Shown piece after piece: positions 7,819 through 12,488 of a stretch of DNA of 15,238 nucleotides. Every line of letters starts with the position of its first letter. The stretch's first letter is position 1. Below the pieces are notes generated by a model, which did no database searches, was not told the origin of the DNA, and saw only the letters and a list, made by a program, of their open reading frames with translations. A program made the position numbers and the translations under genes. This DNA is from JBDRLU01 sp043812795. Lineage in GTDB: Bacteria > Chloroflexota > Dehalococcoidia > Dehalococcoidales > UBA2162. The stretch is from the NCBI GenBank assembly GCA_043812795.1, contig JBDRLU010000025.1, positions 1 to 15,238 on the forward strand, given 5' to 3'.

Positions 7819-7884
7819 ATGGTGTATAGCGGAATTTTTAAAAGAAAATTAACCGTAAAAGCATCCAAAAAATGGAGGCATTAG
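7819..7884 (+). CDS. Possible 21-residue leader peptide ahead of kamA
   Basis: An ATG at 7819, practically at the predicted transcription start, opens a 21-codon frame ending in TAG at 7882-7884. This overlaps the start of kamA in another frame. The peptide has five Lys and two Arg, including KRK and KK runs. No ribosome site precedes it, so it would need leaderless initiation. The GGAGG in its last codons sits inside the kamA start region. The leader is A-rich, which alone would produce lysine codons, so coding is only a possibility. Confidence 0.25.
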   Translation: MVYSGIFKRKLTVKASKKWRH

Positions 7885-9188
7885 AAAAACAAAAAGTGAA
7901 AACATCAACAATTCCCAAAGGCCAGGTCAAAGAAAAACCTTCCGGCTTGGCGCTGGCACTGAACGAGGCGGATGAAGAACCTCCGAGTAAAGTAGCCGCT
8001 GCCAACCGACAAAGGTTTTTCAGTCACGTCTCGGAGCAGGACTGGGCGGATTGGCGGTGGCAATTTCGTAACCGAATCACCACGGTTGAAGAACTGACCA
8101 AATTTATTTCCCTCTCACCCCGAGAGGAAGTACAGTTAAAGCTTGTCACTCTGAAATACCCTCTGGCAATAACACCCCATTATCTTTCTCTCATTAATAT
8201 GGACAATCCTGATGACCCCATCAGGAAACAAGCCGTACCTTCGTTTCAGGAGGTTGCCCTGGTCGGCGTTGGTCTGCAGGACCCCCTGGGGGAAGTTAGA
8301 GACTCGGTTGTTCCCGGGCTGGTACATCGTTATCCGGACCGTGTCTTAATGGTACTTACCGATATCTGCCCGATGTTTTGCCGGCACTGCACACGAAAGA
8401 GGGAATGGCACAAGGGTGGTTGGATGCGGACACCGGCCGATGTGGAGGCGATGATTGACTACGTGCGGCAGCACGAGGCCGTGAGGGATGTCATCCTTTC
8501 CGGCGGTGACCCACTAACTCTGTCTACGGAGCGCCTCGAAGAGGTCATCGTCAAGCTGAGAGCGATAGAGCATGTCGAGATTATCCGCATCGGGTCCCGC
8601 TACCCGGTGGTCCTGCCGCAGCGCATTGACGATGAGCTCTGTGCCATGCTTTCCAAACATGGTTCCATCTGGCTCAATACCCACTTTAACCATCCCAACG
8701 AGTTAAGCGAAGAGTCAGCGCGGGCTTGCGATAGACTCCTCCGCAGTGGTGTGCCCGTGAATAACCAGACCGTCCTGCTGAAAGGTGTTAACGATAATGT
8801 TGAAACACAGCTTGAGCTGTGTCACGGGCTGCTCAAGATGAAAGTCCGACCTTACTACCTGTTCCAGTGTGACGAGGTGCAGGGGACCGAGCATTTCCGC
8901 ACGCCGGTGGGTACCGGGATAAAGATAATGGAGCAGATGCGCGGCCATACTTCCGGCCTGGCTATCCCTACTTTTGTGGTGGACCTGACCGATGGCGGTG
9001 GCAAGATACCCCTCCAGCCCAACTACGTGCTGATGCAGGCGGAAGACGAACTTATCTTGCGTAACTACGAAGGGCATGTCTTCCATTATCGTAACCCGGC
9101 GGTGACCAATGGCCAGGCCAAGTGCGCCCGCCGTAATGGCCGTGGCAACGGCAACAGTCAATTGACCCTTCTCTCATCTCCAGAGTGA
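7872..9188 (+). CDS. kamA: Lysine 2,3-aminomutase (radical SAM, PLP)
   Basis: A 438-residue KamA-family enzyme that in characterised members moves the alpha-amino group of L-lysine to carbon 3, giving beta-lysine. The radical-SAM cluster motif is C166-x3-C170-x2-C173 (CPMFCRHC). The SAM-binding SGGDPL follows at 210-215, and the PLP lysine is K378 in GGGKIPL. D334 (FQCD) and D371 (FVVD) stand where the clostridial enzyme uses two aspartates to hold the lysine side-chain amine, supporting lysine rather than glutamate as substrate. The C-terminal cysteine cluster that binds zinc in the clostridial enzyme is absent. The N terminus has a low-complexity basic extension of about 40 residues. The ATG lacks a clear ribosome site. 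It is first in a four-gene operon with two ATP-grasp ligases and a GNAT enzyme. Confidence 0.92.
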   Translation: MEALEKQKVKTSTIPKGQVKEKPSGLALALNEADEEPPSKVAAANRQRFFSHVSEQDWADWRWQFRNRITTVEELTKFISLSPREEVQLKLVTLKYPLAITPHYLSLINMDNPDDPIRKQAVPSFQEVALVGVGLQDPLGEVRDSVVPGLVHRYPDRVLMVLTDICPMFCRHCTRKREWHKGGWMRTPADVEAMIDYVRQHEAVRDVILSGGDPLTLSTERLEEVIVKLRAIEHVEIIRIGSRYPVVLPQRIDDELCAMLSKHGSIWLNTHFNHPNELSEESARACDRLLRSGVPVNNQTVLLKGVNDNVETQLELCHGLLKMKVRPYYLFQCDEVQGTEHFRTPVGTGIKIMEQMRGHTSGLAIPTFVVDLTDGGGKIPLQPNYVLMQAEDELILRNYEGHVFHYRNPAVTNGQAKCARRNGRGNGNSQLTLLSSPE

Positions 9189-9205
9189 AGGCAGTGGTCT
9201 GAAAA

Positions 9206-10225
9206 ATGAAGATTGGCTTAGCCTATGACCTGAAGGAAGATATATCTTTGGGTCAGGGCCAACCTGAAGACGCACTGGAAGAGTATGACTCTAGAGAAAC
9301 GGTGAAGGGAATTGCGGGTGTGCTGCAATCTCTCGGCCATGAGGTAATTCAGTTGGGCGGCGGCCGTGAGTTTCTCACCAAAGCTCTACAGAATAGAGTT
9401 GACTTCGTCTTCAATATTGCCGAGGGAAGAGGTACCTTCCGCAGCCGCGAAGCTCAGGTGCCCGCTGTACTGGAAATGCTTGACGTTCCCTATACCGGTT
9501 CTGACCCTCAGTGCTTGACCGTTTGCCTGGATAAGCCGTTGACGAAGCAACTGGTCGCCATCGCCGGTGTACCCACACCGAAGTGGCAGGTCATTACCTC
9601 CAGTCAGCAAATCGAGCAGACAAATTGGGACGGCTTTCATTTTCCCGTCTTTGTTAAGCCAGCGTACGAAGGCTCCAGCAAAGGCATCCGGCTGAGTTCG
9701 TACTTTGATAAACCCTCGGTTCTCGCTCCAGGGATAGCGTCCCTTCTGGAATGCTACCATCAGCCGGTGATGGCGGAAGAATTCATCACCGGGGACGAGG
9801 TTACTGTGGGGATAGTTGGCAATGCTACGCCGGCGGTGCTCGGTATCATGCGTATCCTGCCTAGGGCAAAGACTCCGCTTTTTATCTATTCTCTGGAAGT
9901 TAAGCGGGACTGGGAAAACCTGGTTGATTACGAATGTCCGGCCCGTCTTGACGAGGGGGTCTTGCGTGAGATTAGGCGTGTTAGTCTGAAGGCTTTTGCC
10001 GTTCTGGGCTGCCGTGATTTTGCCCGGCTGGACTTCCGGGTTAGTCCTGAAGGAATACCCTACTTTCTTGAAATTAATCCGTTACCGGGCCTGAATCCTA
10101 AGAGTGGCGATTTGGTCATCATGGCGAAGAAATCGGGTTGGAGCTATGAAGCTCTGATTTCGGCGATTCTGAGTGCTGCCCGGGCGAGGTATCACAATGC
10201 CGGCAATAGTAGCCATTGTCTATAA
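9206..10225 (+). CDS. ATP-grasp ligase, D-Ala-D-Ala ligase-like (first of two)
   Basis: A 339-residue cytoplasmic ATP-grasp enzyme. Members of this fold activate a carboxylate as acyl phosphate and join it to an amine. Domains are an N-terminal substrate domain (1-105), a central ATP-binding domain with K110 (LDKPLTKQ), K151 (FVKPAYEGSSKGI) and EEFITGDEVTVGI (191-203), and a catalytic C domain with R274 and D276 in FARLDF and metal ligands E289 and N291 in FLEINPLPG. S300 matches the serine of D-Ala-D-Ala ligases that contacts the substrate. It is unlikely to be the cell's Ddl: it is shorter in key loops, diverged at the N terminus and lies in an operon with kamA rather than cell-wall genes. 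It starts 17 bp after kamA and overlaps the next gene by 29 bp. The true substrates are unknown; beta-lysine is the natural candidate. Confidence 0.9.
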   Translation: MKIGLAYDLKEDISLGQGQPEDALEEYDSRETVKGIAGVLQSLGHEVIQLGGGREFLTKALQNRVDFVFNIAEGRGTFRSREAQVPAVLEMLDVPYTGSDPQCLTVCLDKPLTKQLVAIAGVPTPKWQVITSSQQIEQTNWDGFHFPVFVKPAYEGSSKGIRLSSYFDKPSVLAPGIASLLECYHQPVMAEEFITGDEVTVGIVGNATPAVLGIMRILPRAKTPLFIYSLEVKRDWENLVDYECPARLDEGVLREIRRVSLKAFAVLGCRDFARLDFRVSPEGIPYFLEINPLPGLNPKSGDLVIMAKKSGWSYEALISAILSAARARYHNAGNSSHCL

Positions 10226-11198
10226 CCAGCCGGACACAGGCCGCTATCAAAACATGGGTGAAGAAAAGGCGATACTCGGCGTGCTTGATGAAGTCGGGGC
10301 AGTAAACCAGGCCCTGGAAGGGCTGGGGTACATCGTGCAGCAGGTCCCGCTGGTACCGCCGCTGGCGCAGGCCAGGGAGAGAATCAGAAGCCTGCAGGTC
10401 GACCTGGTCTTCAATCTGTTTGAAGGGTTTGACGGTTGTCCGGAAACCGAAGCGGTCGTGGCCGGTTGGCTAGGTGAGCTGGGTGTGCCGGTCACCGGCT
10501 GCCCGGCAGAGACGTTGGCCCTGGCTCTGGATAAAGCCAGAGCCAAACAATTGCTCGAGGCCGCCAGCATCAATACGCCGCGCTACCAGTTACTCAATCC
10601 AGGCAATTTGCCAACTTTCTATCTGCGTTATCCCTGTATCGTCAAACCGAGCGGCGAGGATGCCAGCCACGGTGTTAGTGAAGAGAGTGTGGTCAACGAT
10701 AGCGCGGCGCTGGCCGTACAGGTGGCCAGAATCAGCCGGCTTTTTGGCGGAACAGCGCTGGTTGAAGAATTTATTGACGGCCGTGAGTTCAATGTCACGG
10801 TCATGGGTGATGATGAAGTGACAGTCTTACCGGTCTCGGAGATAGTTTATTCTCTGCCGGTGGGGATGCCCCGCGTTCTGACCTTCGCCGCCAAATGGGA
10901 GCCGGACACGGTCTATTTCCAGCACACCAAGGTAACTTGCCCGGCGGAGATAGACGATGGGCTGAGAGGGCGTATCAGGGAAACGGCGAAAGCTGTTTTT
11001 CGTCTTTTCGGCGGTCGCGGTTATGCCCGGGTAGATATGCGGCTGGGTGCTGACGGTGAGTTGGCGGTCCTCGAAATGAATCCTAACCCGGACATATCGC
11101 CCGGCTCGGGAGCAGCCCGTCAGGCTGAAGCGACGGGTGCCAGCTACCAGCAGTTTATCGAGCGAATAATACATCTGGCACGGAAAGCAAGCCGGTGA
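10197..11198 (+). CDS. ATP-grasp ligase, D-Ala-D-Ala ligase-like (second of two)
   Basis: A 333-residue second ATP-grasp enzyme. Recognisable parts are LDKARAKQLL (111-120, K113), IVKPSGEDASHGV (148-160, K150), VEEFIDGREFNVTV (189-202), and the catalytic YARVDMRL (D280) with E293 and N295 in VLEMNPNPD. Where Ddl enzymes and the first ligase have N-x-x-P-G, this protein has NPNPD, so the loop that holds the second substrate differs; S304 is kept. A CFEG-like stretch, VFNLFEG (71-77), parallels VFNIAEG in the first ligase, showing shared ancestry, but the two are clearly diverged. The ATG at 10197 is chosen because GAGGT lies 7 nt upstream; the frame is open from a GTG at 10173. It overlaps the first ligase by 29 bp and the GNAT gene by one base, so translation is coupled. 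Confidence 0.9.
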   Translation: MPAIVAIVYNQPDTGRYQNMGEEKAILGVLDEVGAVNQALEGLGYIVQQVPLVPPLAQARERIRSLQVDLVFNLFEGFDGCPETEAVVAGWLGELGVPVTGCPAETLALALDKARAKQLLEAASINTPRYQLLNPGNLPTFYLRYPCIVKPSGEDASHGVSEESVVNDSAALAVQVARISRLFGGTALVEEFIDGREFNVTVMGDDEVTVLPVSEIVYSLPVGMPRVLTFAAKWEPDTVYFQHTKVTCPAEIDDGLRGRIRETAKAVFRLFGGRGYARVDMRLGADGELAVLEMNPNPDISPGSGAARQAEATGASYQQFIERIIHLARKASR

Positions 11199-11677
11199 TG
11201 GACATGAAAATCCGGCCGATGACAGCACGGGATAAACCGGCGGTAATGGACATCTTGCGCCACACGCCGGAATTCAAGCCGGTCGAGGTAACGGTGGCGG
11301 AGGAACTCTGTGACGCTTACCTGGAAGATGCGGCGGCCTCGGGTTACTCAATCTTCGTGGCGGAAGCTGATGCGGCGGTAGTCGGCTACATCTGCTACGG
11401 CCCCACACCACTAACCGAAGGTACCTGGGACATCTACTGGATAGCCGTGTTGCCGAAGCATCAAGGGCAGGGAGTGGGCGGTGCCCTGCTCTCTTTTGCC
11501 GAAACTCAGATTAGACAAGTTCAGGGGCGGCTGGTATTTGTCGAGACGTCCGATATGCCGTCGTATGAGAAAACCAGGGGCTTCTATCGTTCGCAGCAAT
11601 ACGAGACGGTGTGCCACATTCCCGATTTCTATGCCCCGGGCGATGGCAAATTGACCCTGCAGAAACGGTTGCGGTAG
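11198..11677 (+). CDS. GNAT-family N-acetyltransferase
   Basis: A compact 159-residue GNAT enzyme, expected to transfer an acetyl group from acetyl-CoA to an amine. The acetyl-CoA pyrophosphate loop is HQGQGVGGALL (88-98) after the beta-strand WIAVLP. The C-terminal half has YEKTRGFYRSQQYETV (123-138), the usual strand-helix that closes the site. It is much shorter than the methanogen beta-lysine acetyltransferase AblB (which I recall as roughly 270 residues), so it is not simply that enzyme. The ATG at 11198 shares one base with the stop of the second ligase (TGATG); a GTG at 11195 and an ATG at 11204 are alternatives. As the last gene of the kamA operon it probably acetylates the ligase product, or beta-lysine itself. 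Confidence 0.88.
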   Translation: MDMKIRPMTARDKPAVMDILRHTPEFKPVEVTVAEELCDAYLEDAAASGYSIFVAEADAAVVGYICYGPTPLTEGTWDIYWIAVLPKHQGQGVGGALLSFAETQIRQVQGRLVFVETSDMPSYEKTRGFYRSQQYETVCHIPDFYAPGDGKLTLQKRLR

Positions 11678-11766
11678 GTAGCTTTACCTTGGTTCGATAG
11701 GAACGCTCTACCTGAAGATACCCGCGTTCTGGCGCTCGACTCGTTTTTCGTTGTCCCGATATTTGC

Positions 11767-11780
11767 CAGTTGTGCAACTG
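11767..11780. promoter_or_regulatory. Palindrome next to the 11787 promoter (candidate operator)
   Basis: CAGTTG-TG-CAACTG is a perfect 6-bp dyad with a 2-bp centre ending 6 bp before the -35 box of the downstream promoter. It could bind a dimeric regulator, acting as an activator given its upstream position. Confidence 0.4.
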
Positions 11781-11786
11781 TAGGTA

Positions 11787-11815
11787 TTGACACGCCCGCT
11801 AGGCAGGTGTATATT
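11787..11815 (+). promoter_or_regulatory. Strong sigma-70-type promoter
   Basis: TTGACA (11787-11792), a 17-bp spacer and TATATT (11810-11815). Transcription would begin at about 11822. It lies 110 bp after the GNAT gene and so starts a separate transcript toward the putative small RNA, lipoprotein and repeat protein. Confidence 0.75.
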
Positions 11816-11917
11816 TGGGTGCGCCAAGCAGAGAACATGAAATAAAGAGGTGGTGTCCTTACCAGTTTCCCTGAATCAGAACAAGAGTTAGTAGAGTAGC
11901 GGTTAAGAGCGAGCAAT

Positions 11918-11989
11918 ATGAAGTGTTGCCAGGAAATCCCTCCCGCGCGTTTGGTTGCGGAGTGTAGCACAACCGATAACTGGTGTTAA
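11918..11989 (+). CDS. Possible 23-residue cysteine-rich peptide
   Basis: An ATG at 11918 opens 23 codons ending in TAA at 11987-11989, six bases before the terminator stem. The peptide begins MKCCQEIPPARL and has four cysteines. The upstream GAGCGAG is a mediocre ribosome site. The frame coincides with the predicted paired region of the candidate RNA, so it could be chance. No homology can be claimed. Confidence 0.2.
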   Translation: MKCCQEIPPARLVAECSTTDNWC

Positions 11990-11994
11990 GTTGT

Positions 11995-12031
11995 GGGGAG
12001 CTATGTTATTTAGCATAGCTCCCCTTTTATT
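11995..12031 (+). terminator. Intrinsic terminator before the lipoprotein gene
   Basis: GGGGAGCTATG (11995-12005) pairs perfectly with CATAGCTCCCC (12014-12024) around an 8-nt loop, followed by TTTTATT. It lies 47 bp upstream of the lipoprotein start, so it either ends the kamA operon and small transcript or works as an attenuator for the lipoprotein. Confidence 0.9.
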
Positions 12032-12077
12032 GTCACGAAGGGGAAATATAGGCTGCGAAACTGAAAAGGGAAGGCGG

Positions 12078-12464
12078 GTGTTTAGCGGTTGGTGGAATAT
12101 TGGTTTCGGAGTTGCTGCGTTTCTTTTGATTCTTCTGACGGCTTGTGTTCCCGGGCAGACAACAATTAAAGCCGGCGACCTGACGATTGCAGCGATAACA
12201 ACGAACCCGGCCCAATACGAGGGGAAAACGGTGACGCTGAATGGCGAGTACTGGGGTTGGGAAGGTGGCTATGGTTCACCGCCGGTGACGCGCAGCGATT
12301 GGCTGTTAAAGGATGCCACCGGTGCGATTTATGTCACCGGTTGGGCACCGGCGGTATTCGACCCGGTTAATGACCGGGGTAAAAATATAAGTGTTTCCGG
12401 TGTCGTGAAAGTTAAGAATGGCACAGCTTATATTGATGCTCAGTTACCAACTAGCCTGAAGTAG
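12078..12464 (+). CDS. Small lipoprotein of unknown function
   Basis: A 128-residue predicted lipoprotein. Residues 9-22 form a hydrophobic signal helix (GFGVAAFLLILLTA) ending in the lipobox LTAC with C23 as the lipidation site. The mature part (about 105 residues) has TTNPAQYEGKTVTLNGEYWG, then WLLKDATGAIYVTG and NISVSGVVKVKNGTAYID. This strand-rich pattern resembles OB-fold or nucleic-acid-binding-like extracytoplasmic domains, as I recall them from other secreted proteins, though the match is weak. The frame is open from an ATG at 11955, but that start would run through the terminator at 11995-12031 and place about 40 residues before the signal helix. The GTG at 12078, with AAGGG 7 nt upstream, is preferred. 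The secreted repeat protein gene follows after 24 bp, so the two are probably co-transcribed. Confidence 0.75.
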   Translation: MFSGWWNIGFGVAAFLLILLTACVPGQTTIKAGDLTIAAITTNPAQYEGKTVTLNGEYWGWEGGYGSPPVTRSDWLLKDATGAIYVTGWAPAVFDPVNDRGKNISVSGVVKVKNGTAYIDAQLPTSLK

Positions 12465-12488
12465 GCCGTGTCCTGATGGAGGCGAGCA

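Larger units (their letters stand above)
11822..12031 (+). ncRNA. Candidate small RNA or regulated 5' leader
   Basis: The stretch of about 210 nt is bounded by a consensus promoter and a perfect intrinsic terminator. Within it, ACCAGTT (11861-11867) is the exact complement of AACTGGT (11978-11984), closing a domain of about 120 nt, and GGTTG (11953-11957) pairs with CAACC (11970-11974) just inside. I recognise no known RNA family or riboswitch. It may be a free-standing RNA, or the leader of the downstream lipoprotein gene with the terminator as control point. A 23-codon frame lies inside it and is listed separately. The region between the GNAT gene and the promoter (11678-11786) shows nothing beyond the palindrome. 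Confidence 0.4.

Noticed and set aside
11198..11677. The GNAT gene as AblB, making N-acetyl-beta-lysine only
   Set aside because: The protein is far shorter than the AblB proteins I recall, and two ligases sit between it and kamA, so a simple two-enzyme acetyl-beta-lysine pathway does not explain the operon. It remains a fallback.
11955..12077. Upstream ATG start for the lipoprotein
   Set aside because: It would run through the perfect terminator and put about 40 residues before the lipoprotein signal helix; the GTG at 12078 has a ribosome site and gives a normal signal length.
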